The notes below the pieces were generated by a model. The model saw only the letters and a list, made by a program, of their open reading frames with translations, was not told the DNA's origin and did no database searches. Both the position numbers and the translations under genes were made by a program. Below are positions 48,690 through 58,113 of a DNA stretch of 64,000 bases, piece by piece; positions within the stretch are counted from its first letter, which is position 1; each line of letters starts with the position of its first letter. The stretch lies in NCBI RefSeq assembly GCF_000745425.1, contig NZ_KN050689.1, forward strand, positions 129,955 to 193,954. The letters run 5' to 3'. This DNA comes from Beijerinckia mobilis (lineage in GTDB: Bacteria > Pseudomonadota > Alphaproteobacteria > Rhizobiales > Beijerinckiaceae).

Positions 48690-49532
48690 TCATCCGGCAA
48701 TATCCGCCTCGATCAAAGCCCGCAGTTCCGGCGTCACTTCGGGCGTGCGGCCGAACCAGAGCCTGAACCCTGGAACAGCCTGATACAGCAACATGCCGAG
48801 CCCGCCAACACACCGCAAACCGCGCTCGCGGGCTTGCCGCAGAAGATCGGTTTCGAGGGGCACATAGACGATATCATCAACCACGGCATTTGGCGGCAGG
48901 GGAGCAAGGTCGATCACGAGCGGTGCCTGCCCGACCATTCCCAAAGACGTCGCATTGACAAGCAAATCGGTCGTTTTCAAGAGTTCAGGCAAATCTTCTA
49001 AGGAATGGCAAGTGACTCTCGGACCGCCTTGCGCCGCAATCTCCTGGCTGCGCGCAAGCGTGCGGTTGACGATTGCAACTTCCTCAGCGCCACGCCGCAG
49101 AAGCGCAAAGACCAGAGCCCGAGCCGCGCCACCGGCACCAATGACGACGGCACGCCGCAGAGGTGCATCCCAACCCGCTGCCTCCTGGTCGAGAGCCGCA
49201 AGGAATCCTTCGCCATCAGTATTATGGCCTATAAGGCGACCATCCCGCTGATATAAAGTGTTGACCGCGCCGAGCTGGCGCGCTTCATCGCTTACCTCAT
49301 CGCACAGGCCGAAAGCACTTTCCTTGTGCGGCAGGGTCACATTCGCGCCGACGAAACCATTGTTCTCGAGATCGCGCAAGAATTCGGCGAGCTCTTCGGG
49401 CGCGACCTCCCGCTTTTCATAGGTTCCGGAAATTCCGTACCTTTTCAGCCAAAAATTATGAATCAGCGGCGACCGCGAATGTTTGATCGGATAACCGATC
49501 ACGCAAACCTTTGGAGCTGGCAAGGAATTCAT
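48690..49532 (-). CDS. aroE: Shikimate dehydrogenase
   Basis: AroE reduces 3-dehydroshikimate to shikimate with NADPH in aromatic amino acid synthesis. The 280-aa protein has CVIGYPIKHSRSPLIHN, the substrate-site lysine in NVTLPHKESAF, HNTDGEGFLAAL, the dinucleotide loop VIGAGGAARALVFALL, NRTLARSQEIA and NATSLGM. Its ATG overlaps the maf stop by four bases. It is the last visible gene of the ppsR-maf-aroE operon; coaE and dnaQ, which I recall following aroE in many relatives, are not present, and an AT-rich gap follows instead. Confidence 0.96.
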   Translation of the reverse strand: MNSLPAPKVCVIGYPIKHSRSPLIHNFWLKRYGISGTYEKREVAPEELAEFLRDLENNGFVGANVTLPHKESAFGLCDEVSDEARQLGAVNTLYQRDGRLIGHNTDGEGFLAALDQEAAGWDAPLRRAVVIGAGGAARALVFALLRRGAEEVAIVNRTLARSQEIAAQGGPRVTCHSLEDLPELLKTTDLLVNATSLGMVGQAPLVIDLAPLPPNAVVDDIVYVPLETDLLRQARERGLRCVGGLGMLLYQAVPGFRLWFGRTPEVTPELRALIEADIAG

Positions 49533-50167
49533 CCAATCAGGCTGCCTTCCGCGCGCAGGAAGGCGAGAAGGGGCAGGAGCGGCAAACCCATAATGGTCGA
49601 TTGATCGGCCTCGATCGCCTCGAACAAATGAATGCCGAGATGTTCGAGCCTATAACATCCAACGCTTCCCAGCACATCATCGCCAGCCGCCTCTACATAA
49701 GCGTCGATGAAATCCGTCGAGAGCGCGCGCATATGCATGAAGGCGACGGGCGCGCAGGCAAAAAGAACGGAGCCCCCTCTCACGATGCAAAGTGCCGAAT
49801 GCAATTCATGCGTCTTGCCGGAAAAACGCTTCAGATGCACTTTCGCTTCCGCAAGATCGCGCGGCTTCGAAAAAAACTCTCCTTCAAGGCTCAAGACCTG
49901 ATCGGCACCAATCACCAGATGGTCCGGCCGCCGCGCGCTGATCTGTTCCGCCTTGGCCTTTGCGAGATGAGCTGCGATGTTTCCCGCCGGCACGCCTTCA
50001 CGCCGCAGCGGCGCCTCGACATTACGCTCATCGAGCGCCGCATCGATACATTCGAAAGGAAGACCTGTCGCCGCCAAAAGCTCTCGGCGCGCCTGGCTTT
50101 TCGAAGCGAGGACGAGCGGCAGTGGATTGCGCCACAGATGTTTTGCCGGTGCCTCCACGCGTATCAT
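49529..50167 (-). CDS. maf: Maf-type nucleotide pyrophosphatase
   Basis: A 212-aa Maf/Ham1-superfamily protein; such enzymes hydrolyse non-canonical or pyrimidine nucleoside triphosphates and affect septation. The nucleotide-binding start PLVLASKSQARRELLAATG, the catalytic acid in DHLVIGADQVLSLEGEFFSKP and the KVHLKRFSGKTHELHSAL segment are visible. It sits 16 bases after ppsR and overlaps aroE. Confidence 0.94.
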   Translation of the reverse strand: MIRVEAPAKHLWRNPLPLVLASKSQARRELLAATGLPFECIDAALDERNVEAPLRREGVPAGNIAAHLAKAKAEQISARRPDHLVIGADQVLSLEGEFFSKPRDLAEAKVHLKRFSGKTHELHSALCIVRGGSVLFACAPVAFMHMRALSTDFIDAYVEAAGDDVLGSVGCYRLEHLGIHLFEAIEADQSTIMGLPLLPLLAFLRAEGSLIG

Positions 50168-50183
50168 CAGCAGCCCTCATGCT

Positions 50184-51023
50184 TCATGACGCGGCTTCAT
50201 GTCCCTGTTTCAGCCGATGGATCCGATGAAGGTCCATGATCGCCGCCGCCGTTTCCTCGATCGAGCGACGGGTGACATCAATCATCGGCCAGCTATGCTC
50301 TGCGAAAAGACGGCGTGACCGGGCGACCTCATCGGCCACTGCCAGCCGGTCGACATAGGCGGAATCCGGCGAGGCATTCAAGGATAAAAGCCGATTTTCG
50401 CGGATCTGGACGATTCTTTCCGGCGAGGCGAATAAACCCACCACCAGTGGATGTTTCAGATTCAACACCGAACGCGGCAGAGGCATATTGGGGACGAGCG
50501 GAATATTAGCCGTCTTGATCCCGCGATTGGCGAGATAGATACTTGTTGGCGTCTTCGAACTGCGGCTGACGCCGAGAAGGACGATATCCGCCTCCTCATA
50601 ATTTTCCGGCAACATGCCATCATCATGCAAAAGCGTGAAATTCAGTGCATCGATGCGGCGGAAATAATCGGCATTGAGAATATGCTGCGCGCCGGGCCGC
50701 GACGTCGAGGTGGCGCCGAGGTAGGACTGGAACAGGCTCATGATCGGCTGCAGGACGGAAAGGCAGGGCAGACCCAACGCCTGGCAGGCCTCTTCGAGCA
50801 CCTGGGTCAATTCCGGATCAACCAGCGTGAACAGAACGATGCCTGGCGACGTCTCGATCTCGTTGATCGCCTTGTCGAGCTGCGCCCTGGTGCGCACCAG
50901 CGGATACATATGTTCGATTGAGGTAATGCCCTGATATTGCGCGGTTACGGCATGACTCACAGCGATCAGGGTTTCGCCGGTTGAATCGGAAATGAGATGC
51001 AGGTGAAAGAAATTGCGTCCCAT
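50184..51023 (-). CDS. Pyruvate,water dikinase regulatory protein (PpsR/DUF299 kinase-phosphorylase)
   Basis: A bifunctional Ser/Thr kinase and pyrophosphorylase that controls PEP synthase or pyruvate phosphate dikinase. The 279-aa protein has [21 protein letters not shown], the P-loop-like [18 protein letters not shown], and the segment KIRENRL-like [15 protein letters not shown] 51023 follows GGTGGAAG and is preferred to GTG 51038. It is the first gene leftward of the putative origin, and in Caulobacter-type origins the gene opposite hemE occupies this place. Confidence 0.93.
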   Translation of the reverse strand: MGRNFFHLHLISDSTGETLIAVSHAVTAQYQGITSIEHMYPLVRTRAQLDKAINEIETSPGIVLFTLVDPELTQVLEEACQALGLPCLSVLQPIMSLFQSYLGATSTSRPGAQHILNADYFRRIDALNFTLLHDDGMLPENYEEADIVLLGVSRSSKTPTSIYLANRGIKTANIPLVPNMPLPRSVLNLKHPLVVGLFASPERIVQIRENRLLSLNASPDSAYVDRLAVADEVARSRRLFAEHSWPMIDVTRRSIEETAAAIMDLHRIHRLKQGHEAAS

Positions 51024-52110
51024 GTGAGCTTCCACCACATCTCATCCTGCCGCAAAACGGACCGGCATCGCGAGGATGATTCCCGGTTCCGCTCGAAAAT
51101 TTCACTTTATTTAGGGGTAGCGAAAAACCGGGAGCGTCTCAAGGGCACCCCCGGAGACCTTTTTCGGACCATCAAACCAGACATTATGCCCAGTCTCATT
51201 GATCCCAACAGCTTGGGATCAATGAGGTCCGGCGGAAAGGCACCCCGCAACGCGGAGCCAAGTCTCAAGGCGCCAAGTCTCAATGAGTCATTCTCGTTGA
51301 GACCACCTGCTCGGACAAGCTTCTGAAGCCCGCCTCCCGAGAAACCCGATCACCGGAGGGACTGCCCGCGAAAGACCAAGCTCATCAGGAAGATGGCTCC
51401 TGTCTTAAAATCCTTTGCTTGCGCGAATCTTACCTCATGCAGAGCCATGGGAAGCAATCGCCAGAAGCTTGACAGTCGAGCATGCTCGCACGAAGATTCG
51501 CTGTCGTTTCTATTTCATAATTTCTTGCTAGCTATGCAAAGCATAAGTGGAATCCCGTCGTTTCCGTAAAGACATGCGGCAAGGTCGGGAAGCGTACCGA
51601 AATGAGCCTAAAGAACTCTCCGTTTTGCTGGCGATCCAGCGCCGCTTCGGCGGTAGCAGTTCGTAAGCTCGGGACCCTTTATCGGATATCCCCAAGCACC
51701 AAATTCCAGCCTGTTAACGGACCGGTAAGAAGTGGGGATTATTCTGCATAAGAGTGGATAAAAGTCCTCAAGCCGGACGATCCCGCAGATTTGTTCACGG
51801 CTAGGGCGCTTTCATAGAGGTCTTTCTCCACATCCCCGCCGCTGGGCACATTTGTCCGACCCATCCTGTGATTTGCGGCGATAATCTTCCTTCCTGTGGA
51901 CGAGAACCTCTGTTCGCACCGCAATTCCCTTGAATCCTTGAAGATTTTCGAAAATCAGCGGTCAACGCTTGCGCTTGTGAGTTTCAAGGATAAAAGCATG
52001 AAGCGGGAAGGGATTGTGCGAATCCCGGAATGAGTCCAATTCCTTGCCAATAAGAAGTTAAAAAAACCTCTTTAAAAAGAATCTTTTAAATTGTTTTGAA
52101 GGATAGGTCC
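51024..52110. other. oriC: Putative chromosomal replication origin (oriC)
   Basis: A gene-free interval of about 1.1 kb between divergent ppsR and hemE. DnaA-box-like sites compared with TTATCCACA are 51753-51761 (reverse strand, 8/9), 51824-51832 (TTCTCCACA, 8/9) and 51895-51903 (reverse strand, 7/9), with weaker ones at 51731-51741 and 51791-51799. An AT-rich tract of A and T runs occupies about 52050-52100, next to hemE. Seven GANTC sites occur. The established precedent is the Caulobacter origin beside hemE. Genes on both sides point away from the interval. No perfect DnaA box and no CtrA TTAA-N7-TTAA site was found. Confidence 0.7.
51195..51226. repeat. 14-bp perfect hairpin in the putative origin
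   Basis: CTCATTGATCCCAA pairs perfectly with TTGGGATCAATGAG around the loop CAGC. It is followed by GTCCGGCGG. A diverged relative, sharing GATCCCAAC and ATGAGGTCCGGCGG, is at 7128-7167. It might end leftward or rightward transcripts into the origin or be a mobile palindromic element. Confidence 0.6.
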
Positions 52111-53163
52111 TTGGAGCCTGCGGCAGTGCCACCCGCGCCGACAACCGGCAAACCCTTGCTCGATGTTTGCCAGGGTCAAATCCTTTCAAGGCCGCCAATC
52201 TGGCTCATGCGGCAAGCCGGGCGCTACCTGCCCGAATATCGGGCTATCCGGGCGAAGGCCCCGTCTTTTCTTGATTTCTGCTACGATCCGGCTGCCGCCA
52301 GTGAAGCGACCCTACAGCCGATACGCCGGTTCGGTTTCGATGCGGCAATCCTCTTCAGCGATATTCTGGTCATTCCGGATGCGCTCGGCCAGAAAGTCCG
52401 CTTCGAGCAGGGAGAAGGACCGCGCCTTGATCCAATTGAAACAATCGAGGACTTTCTCAAGCTGCGGGAAGAGATCGATCTTGCGGTCGTCGCCCCGGTT
52501 TTCGAGACAGTGGAACGCGTCGCAGGTGTGCTTCCAAAATCCGTTGCGCTGATTGGTTTTTGTGGGGCTCCATGGACTGTTGCAAGCTATATGATTGCGG
52601 GGCGTGGCACTCCTGATCAGGCGCCTGCCCGGCTCTTCGCCTATCGTGAGCGGGCGCTTTTCCAGCGCCTGATCGATCGCCTTGTCTCAGCCAGCATCGA
52701 CTATCTCTGTCGTCAGTTTGAGGCGGGTGTCGAACTCGTCCAGATTTTCGATTCCTGGGCCGGCGTTCTGCCTCAATCGGAATATGAAGCCTGGTGTCTC
52801 GCTCCCATCCGGGCCATCGTCGCCGGCGTGCGGCAGCGCCGTCCGAATGCCGTGATCATTGGTTTTCCGCGTGGCATCGGCACGCGGCTCAATGATTTTG
52901 CTGTGGAAACCGGAGTTGATGTGCTGGGGCTCGACAGCAGCGCTGAACTGGCCTTTGCTGCGCGGCTCGATCCCGATCTCGTGCTCCAGGGCAATCTCGA
53001 TCCACTCGCGCTGCTTGCCGGGGGTGCCGCGCTCGAAAAAGGGGTTGCCTCAATTCTTGGGGAATTGCGCGGCAGGCCATTCATTTTCAATCTCGGGCAT
53101 GGAATTCTACCGGCGACGCCGATCGCGCATGTGGAAAGGCTGCTGACGCTGGTGCGTGGTTGA
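52111..53163 (+). CDS. hemE: Uroporphyrinogen decarboxylase
   Basis: HemE decarboxylates uroporphyrinogen III to coproporphyrinogen III. The 350-aa product has [84 protein letters not shown] and [22 protein letters not shown] 52111 is chosen because AAGGAT lies six bases upstream; the alternative TTG 52096 has no site. It adjoins the putative origin and lies upstream of hemJ on the same strand. Confidence 0.96.
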   Translation: MEPAAVPPAPTTGKPLLDVCQGQILSRPPIWLMRQAGRYLPEYRAIRAKAPSFLDFCYDPAAASEATLQPIRRFGFDAAILFSDILVIPDALGQKVRFEQGEGPRLDPIETIEDFLKLREEIDLAVVAPVFETVERVAGVLPKSVALIGFCGAPWTVASYMIAGRGTPDQAPARLFAYRERALFQRLIDRLVSASIDYLCRQFEAGVELVQIFDSWAGVLPQSEYEAWCLAPIRAIVAGVRQRRPNAVIIGFPRGIGTRLNDFAVETGVDVLGLDSSAELAFAARLDPDLVLQGNLDPLALLAGGAALEKGVASILGELRGRPFIFNLGHGILPATPIAHVERLLTLVRG

Positions 53164-53360
53164 TGCTACGTGCTGTTTTCGGCTGTTGCGGCTGCGCAGC
53201 ACCGGGGCAACGACAATATCTTGGCGGAAGCCAATCGCGGCGCGTGAGACGATTTGCGGTTTGAAATGACCGGTGGATTGGCGAAACGATGGTTTCAGCC
53301 AAAATTTTTCTTTGAATTCCTTCCTTGAACTTGCTCTTTTGAGTTCTCCTGGAGAGGCCG

Positions 53361-53792
53361 TTGTCCAATCTCTATCTCTGGATCAAGACCTTGCATATTC
53401 TTGCCATCATCTCCTGGATGGCCGGAATGCTCTATCTGCCTCGGCTTTTCGTCTATCATTCCGACAGTCCTGTCGGATCGGATCAAGATATTACCTTCGG
53501 CATTATGGAACGCAGGCTCCTGAGCGGCATTATGACGCCCGCCATGCTGACGGCCTGGGTGAGCGGCCTGTTTCTGGCCTGGCAAGGTCATTTCTTTCAA
53601 GCCGGGTGGTTGCATGGCAAACTTGCCTTTGTTATCCTGCTCTCAGCGGTGCATGGCTATTTCTCGCGCTTGAGAAAAGACTTCGCCAGGGGCGAAAATC
53701 GGCATTCTTCCGGTTTTTACCGCGTGATCAACGAGGTTCCGACGCTCCTCATGATCGGCATCGTCGCTTTGGTCGTCGTTAAACCCTTTTAG
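53361..53792 (+). CDS. hemJ: Protoporphyrinogen oxidase HemJ
   Basis: HemJ is the membrane protoporphyrinogen IX oxidase of most alphaproteobacteria. The 143-aa protein has four membrane segments, the conserved histidine in YLWIKTLHILAIISWMAGMLYLPR (in pieces), RRLLSGIMTPAML, the conserved lysine in LHGKLAFVILLSAVHGY and NEVPTLLMIGIVALVVVKPF at the C-terminus. It starts at TTG 53361 behind GAGAGG. Together with hemE and hemH this window supplies three late haem steps. Confidence 0.93.
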   Translation: MSNLYLWIKTLHILAIISWMAGMLYLPRLFVYHSDSPVGSDQDITFGIMERRLLSGIMTPAMLTAWVSGLFLAWQGHFFQAGWLHGKLAFVILLSAVHGYFSRLRKDFARGENRHSSGFYRVINEVPTLLMIGIVALVVVKPF

Positions 53793-54367
53793 CCGAAAGG
53801 CTGAACGCCCCCGGGTTTACCCGCCTAAACATTCCTTCAGGCAGGAGGGGCAAAAGCTTCTGCTTTGATTGGAATTGAACACGAAATCGCTTGAATGGAC
53901 CGCGAAGCGATACAAGTCGCAATCCTTCCGCGCTAATCCGACAAGCAACAGTGCACGGGTTTTGCTTCCGTCATTGCCGTTGGATAGTTCCAATGGGTGA
54001 TTTCAGGTGATTCGACGGAAGATATTTCCAATTTGCCGCGGCCTTGCCAATTTCTCCGGCCGAGCGACTCCTCCATCAAGGATCTTTCGGCATCATGGAT
54101 CTTTCCGCCGTTTTCGTAGTTTTTCTTTTCCAGGATGATCAAATAGGTTAGTCTTCTGTTCCCTCCCTTCAGGTCGAGCTTTGAGCGCCGGATAGCTTCC
54201 GGCTCAGGCATGCTGGACACTCCAAGTGCACCAGAGACCGGGCTTGCAAGAATGCACCGGTCCCGGCCGAAACAACGCTCCAAGGAGCGTGTTCGACCCT
54301 TCATCGTCCGTAATACCTTCCGGATTCTCCTCACACCAGGATCTCTTTTCCCAAGGACTTCATCCCG
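53793..54367. other. Leader region of rho
   Basis: About 575 bases between hemJ and rho without a convincing gene. A minus-strand frame at 53933-54334 has no support. Long leaders are common for rho because of autoregulation by attenuation, but no defined structure was identified here. Confidence 0.4.
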
Positions 54368-55636
54368 ATGCGGGAAATCAAACTGCAGGACTTGAAACTC
54401 AAGTCGCCGACCGAATTATTGGCCTTTGCCGAGGAGCACGAGGTCGAAAATGCCTCGATCATGCGCAAACAGGAATTGATGTTTGCGATTCTCAAACAAT
54501 TGGCCAGCCGTGATGTTGAAATCATCGGCGAGGGTGTCATCGAAGTCCTGCAGGATGGATTTGGCTTCTTGCGGTCGCCTGAGTCCAATTATCTTGCTGG
54601 CCCCGATGATATTTACGTTTCGCCCTCGCAGATCAGGCGTTTTGGCTTGCGCACGGGCGATACGGTTGAAGGGTTGATCCGCAGCCCGAAGGAAGGCGAA
54701 CGCTATTTCGCGCTTCTCAAGGTCAATACGATCAATTTCGAGGATCCGGAAAAGGTCCGGCACAAGGTCCATTTCGATAATTTGACGCCGCTCTATCCGA
54801 ACGAGCGTCTGAAACTCGAAATCGAGGATCCGACTAAAAAGGATCTTTCTGCCCGCGTAATCGACATTGTTGCACCGATCGGCAAGGGCCAGCGTGCTTT
54901 GATCGTCGCGCCTCCGCGCACCGGCAAGACCGTACTTCTGCAGAATATCGCCCAATCGGTGACGGCCAATCATCCGGAATGCTATCTGATCGTTCTCCTG
55001 ATCGACGAACGGCCGGAGGAAGTCACGGATATGCAGCGCTCGGTGAAGGGCGAGGTGATTTCCTCGACGTTCGACGAGCCGGCGGTGCGCCATGTCCAGG
55101 TTGCGGAAATGGTGATCGAAAAGGCCAAGAGGCTGGTCGAACATGGCCGCGACGTTGTGATCCTGCTCGATTCCATCACGCGCCTCGGCCGCGCCTATAA
55201 CACTGTGGTGCCATCTTCCGGTAAGGTGTTGACCGGTGGTGTTGATGCCAATGCGCTGCAGCGGCCGAAGCGGTTTTTCGGTGCCGCCCGCAATATTGAG
55301 GAAGGTGGTTCACTGACCATCATCGCGACGGCTCTGATCGACACGGGCTCGCGCATGGATGAAGTGATCTTCGAGGAATTCAAGGGCACCGGCAATTCGG
55401 AAATCATCCTTGATCGCAAGGTCGCCGACAAACGCGTCTTTCCGGCGATCGACATCACGCGTTCCGGCACGCGCAAGGAGGAATTGCTTGTGTCGCCTGA
55501 TGTTCTCAAGAAAATGTATGTCCTGCGGCGTATCCTCAATCCGATGGGCACAGTCGACGGAATTGAATTCCTGCTCGGTAAACTCCGCGAGACGCCGAAG
55601 GGCAATGCCACTTTCTTTGAGGCGATGAATACATAA
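54368..55636 (+). CDS. rho: Transcription termination factor Rho
   Basis: Rho is the hexameric RNA-dependent ATPase that ends transcription. The 422-aa product has the N-terminal domain [20 protein letters not shown], the RNA-binding fold around [24 protein letters not shown], Walker A in [16 protein letters not shown], Walker B in [20 protein letters not shown] and the R-loop/Q-loop area [20 protein letters not shown]. Length is typical of the family. AAGGA precedes the ATG. A long palindrome follows the gene. Confidence 0.98.
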   Translation: MREIKLQDLKLKSPTELLAFAEEHEVENASIMRKQELMFAILKQLASRDVEIIGEGVIEVLQDGFGFLRSPESNYLAGPDDIYVSPSQIRRFGLRTGDTVEGLIRSPKEGERYFALLKVNTINFEDPEKVRHKVHFDNLTPLYPNERLKLEIEDPTKKDLSARVIDIVAPIGKGQRALIVAPPRTGKTVLLQNIAQSVTANHPECYLIVLLIDERPEEVTDMQRSVKGEVISSTFDEPAVRHVQVAEMVIEKAKRLVEHGRDVVILLDSITRLGRAYNTVVPSSGKVLTGGVDANALQRPKRFFGAARNIEEGGSLTIIATALIDTGSRMDEVIFEEFKGTGNSEIILDRKVADKRVFPAIDITRSGTRKEELLVSPDVLKKMYVLRRILNPMGTVDGIEFLLGKLRETPKGNATFFEAMNT

Positions 55637-55723
55637 GCAGGATCCGTAGGTCATTGTTTTAAAGTTGATCTGCAGGCCTTGGTATATTCTACGTCAGATG
55701 AATTTCTGAAATCAGCGGATAAA

Positions 55724-55759
55724 ATCAGACCCAAAAGTGAATTCACTTTTGGGTCTGAT
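55724..55759. terminator. 36-base perfect palindrome between rho and srpA-like gene
   Basis: ATCAGACCCAAAAGTGAA is followed at once by its exact reverse complement, giving an 18-bp stem with no spacer (about four central bases would form the loop). It is placed between two convergent genes, about 90 bases after rho, so a bidirectional terminator is likely. The following sequence is not a T run. Confidence 0.6.
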
Positions 55760-55875
55760 GCGTTTTCAATAATCATAGCGCGTACTGTTCATCGTTTCTC
55801 TCAACGGTACTGAAACCAAAAAGATATTTCTTTCCTGGTTCTGTGCTGTCGTCGTGTAGCGCTTAGAAATTTCCG

Positions 55876-56865
55876 TTACTGCGCCCGATGGGAGAAGGAA
55901 ATCGCATAGGCGCCATCGCGTATGCCGATCATTGGATCATCGCTAATCTCTATGCCGTCCGTTACCTGGCCCGGCAAAAACAAAAGTGACTTTTGTGCGG
56001 TTTCATTGTCCTGCACGACCTTTTGGATCGTGAGTGTGCCGAGATCGATTACTTCACGATCATCCGGCCACGGCTTGCTCGGATCCTTGGTCTGATCCTC
56101 CTTGGCCGCAAGCTGCGCCTTCAAATGGAAAACGACGGGATTTTTCTCGAGGCGGTGGCGCAGATCGTCGGAGAGGAAATTATCCGGACGCTTGGCGGCT
56201 TCCTCCGGCGTCAGATGTTCGAGCTGTTCCGGAATGGCTTGATAGCGGACGGCCTGTTTCTTTCCTTCCGCATTGACAAAAATGAAGGCGTTGATGCCAA
56301 AATAATGCTGCGTCGCATAGCTTGCGGGCGTTGCGATGGTGGCATTGGCGGCAGGGACTGAAGGGTGTGTTGCTACGAAACGTTCCAGTGCGGTCGGCTT
56401 TTGGGAATCAGGCTGGCTGGCGCCGATCGCCTGCAACAGCTGAAGGAAATCCTGCGCCGTGGCTACGGGAAAGAACTTCAATGAGTTCAACACCATATCG
56501 GTTTCGCTCCCATCCTTGAAATGATATTTGATGGCGAGACCATTGGGAATGGCTTTGGGCGAACCGTCGGGGATCGTGGGAATTCCTGTCGGATCGGAAA
56601 ACCGGATCGTGACCGGAATGGTGTCTCCGGTAAAGAGAGCGGCCTTGCTGAATTTCGCGGCCTGTGGCGATCCCTTGAAGACGCCTTCGGCGACAATACC
56701 CTTGGCATGATTGACGCGGAAACCTGGGTGATTGCCGAATAGAGTTATGAATTGGTCGACGAGTTTTGTCTCGAGCGTTGCTTCATCGGCCACAGCAACG
56801 GACGCCGTATTGAAGAGCCACCCTGTTCCGGCGAGAAAGGCGGCGATCACAAGGGAATGTTTCAT
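55876..56865 (-). CDS. Secreted catalase-family peroxidase (SrpA-like)
   Basis: A 329-aa exported haem peroxidase of the short catalase family. A signal peptide (LVIAAFLAGTGWLFNTASVAVA) precedes the catalase-like core: the distal histidine in FRVNHAKGIVAEGVF, TIPVTIRFSDPTGIP, PNGLAIKYHFKDG and SYATQHYFGINAF. Near the C-terminus, MIGIRDGAYAISFSHR contains the R-x3-Y haem-ligand arrangement. Such periplasmic proteins are thought to act as peroxidases more than as true catalases. The gene is monocistronic and convergent with rho. Confidence 0.9.
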   Translation of the reverse strand: MKHSLVIAAFLAGTGWLFNTASVAVADEATLETKLVDQFITLFGNHPGFRVNHAKGIVAEGVFKGSPQAAKFSKAALFTGDTIPVTIRFSDPTGIPTIPDGSPKAIPNGLAIKYHFKDGSETDMVLNSLKFFPVATAQDFLQLLQAIGASQPDSQKPTALERFVATHPSVPAANATIATPASYATQHYFGINAFIFVNAEGKKQAVRYQAIPEQLEHLTPEEAAKRPDNFLSDDLRHRLEKNPVVFHLKAQLAAKEDQTKDPSKPWPDDREVIDLGTLTIQKVVQDNETAQKSLLFLPGQVTDGIEISDDPMIGIRDGAYAISFSHRAQ

Positions 56866-57396
56866 GAATTGGCCTTTTGCTTGATCAGCAGAGGAAAGCT
56901 CGGTTTGCTTGATTGGCGTGAAGGACGATCAAGACCGATTGTTGTTTCCAATATAATAGAGTGTTTCAGAGTTTTTTGAAGTCTCTTTGACTATCTGATG
57001 GCGACGGGCATGACACATCGCCATCAGATTGAGCGGATCGACAGGTACATGAGTTGAGACATATGGTTTTGATCTGATCCGACAATGTCGGCAGAAAGCG
57101 TATTCGCAGAGCCATAGGATAAAGCATCAGCCTCAACGACAGCCTCCCGCTCCGTTGGTGAGGGACCTGATGTTCGGAAAAATGTCTCCGGAATTGAAAA
57201 TATTATCTTTCGTGCACGTGCTACTCGAACATCATGATGTTTGAGAGAGAATTGGCCACTGGCGCAGCGAAAAAACACGGCATGTTCCGGAAGTCACAAA
57301 AGGGTGACATAGAACCTCTTGCTGCGGCTTTTGCCGCACCTATCTCACTATCGATCATGAATCGGAACGAATTGTTCTGATTGAGGAGTAACAACG
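56866..57396. other. Intergenic region with a leader inverted repeat
   Basis: About 530 bases upstream of both the peroxidase and the histidine-rich gene. At 57361-57383, AATCGGAAC and GTTCTGATT form an imperfect inverted repeat around GAATT, ending just before the ribosome site of the downstream gene. It could be an operator or mRNA hairpin. No other structure was recognised. Confidence 0.45.
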
Positions 57397-57636
57397 ATGA
57401 CTATGGGAAAATCCTTCGCGCTCGCTGCAATGGTTTCGGTCGGGCTGACAGGTGCTGGTTTAGCTGGAACTTTGCATGAACCCTATACTCACCATCATCA
57501 CCCGCATAATTCTTACGGGGCGGCTGATCTCACAGCGGCGCATAATTCCGGCATTATCATGCATCACGTCTATTGTGCGGGCGAAGGAAGCGCCACGAAC
57601 GATAATCTGAACATTGGTAACAGCGGTCCGAATTGA
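57397..57636 (+). CDS. Small exported histidine-rich protein
   Basis: A 79-aa protein with GAGGAG well placed before the ATG and a convincing signal peptide (KSFALAAMVSVGLTGAGLAG). The mature part of about 55 residues has the cluster THHHHPHNS, a further MHH, one Cys and an Asn/Gly-rich end. The histidines suggest metal binding (Ni, Cu, Zn, Co), but no family was recognised. The gene stands alone behind an inverted-repeat leader. Confidence 0.7.
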   Translation: MTMGKSFALAAMVSVGLTGAGLAGTLHEPYTHHHHPHNSYGAADLTAAHNSGIIMHHVYCAGEGSATNDNLNIGNSGPN

Positions 57637-58113
57637 TACGGAATATCTTTTTCGTGTCCAGACGATCTCGAGGTGGGCTCGGAAATTCTGTCTATCCATT
57701 GATGGTTGTGTTAACCAGTATCGATTTCGTGCGCAGCCTCACTTTAGAGTATTTTCCGAAAATGCTCTAATTTTCTTTCTAGAGCGTTCCGGATATATCT
57801 GGAACGCTCTAGAAAGTCTGTTTGGCTACAATTGACTTTCCAGCCTTTCCGTCGATTGTGCCGGAAAGCATTTTCGTGATCTCGCAGGCTCATGCCGGGT
57901 CACGATATGATTATCCTTGGTGAACTCCTGCTTCTCAACCGGTTTTATTCCGCATCGTCGCCTATTCCTGGCAACTTCATCGACCATCAGGCGTTTTCTA
58001 ACGCCACGGGTCTGAACGCTTCTTCCAAATCGCATTGATCACAGAGGGTTATGATCAATACGACAGGGTATAGGCGTGGGAGATGAAATCAGGCCAGGGA
58101 GGGAGGCGAGAGG
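57637..58113. other. Intergenic region holding a repeat element
   Basis: About 480 bases between the histidine-rich gene and the TAXI-like gene. Apart from the repeat at 57745-57811 and the GAGAGG ribosome site just before 58114, nothing was recognised. Confidence 0.45.
57745..57811. repeat. Two-module dispersed palindromic repeat, compact copy
   Basis: Module 1 is 57745-57769 (TAGAGTATTTTCC...AATGCTCTA, with almost no loop). Module 2 is 57780-57811 (TAGAGCGTTCC, GGATATATCT, GGAACGCTCTA). The modules are separated by about ten T-rich bases, as in the copy at 32.6 kb. Confidence 0.85.

Noticed and set aside
52058..52089. TTAA repeats next to hemE as CtrA sites
   Set aside because: The TTAA units at 52058, 52072 and 52086 are separated by ten bases, not the seven of the CtrA consensus; better read as AT-rich sequence.
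53933..54334. 133-codon minus-strand frame upstream of rho
   Set aside because: Basic, low-similarity composition and no ribosome site; antisense to the rho leader.
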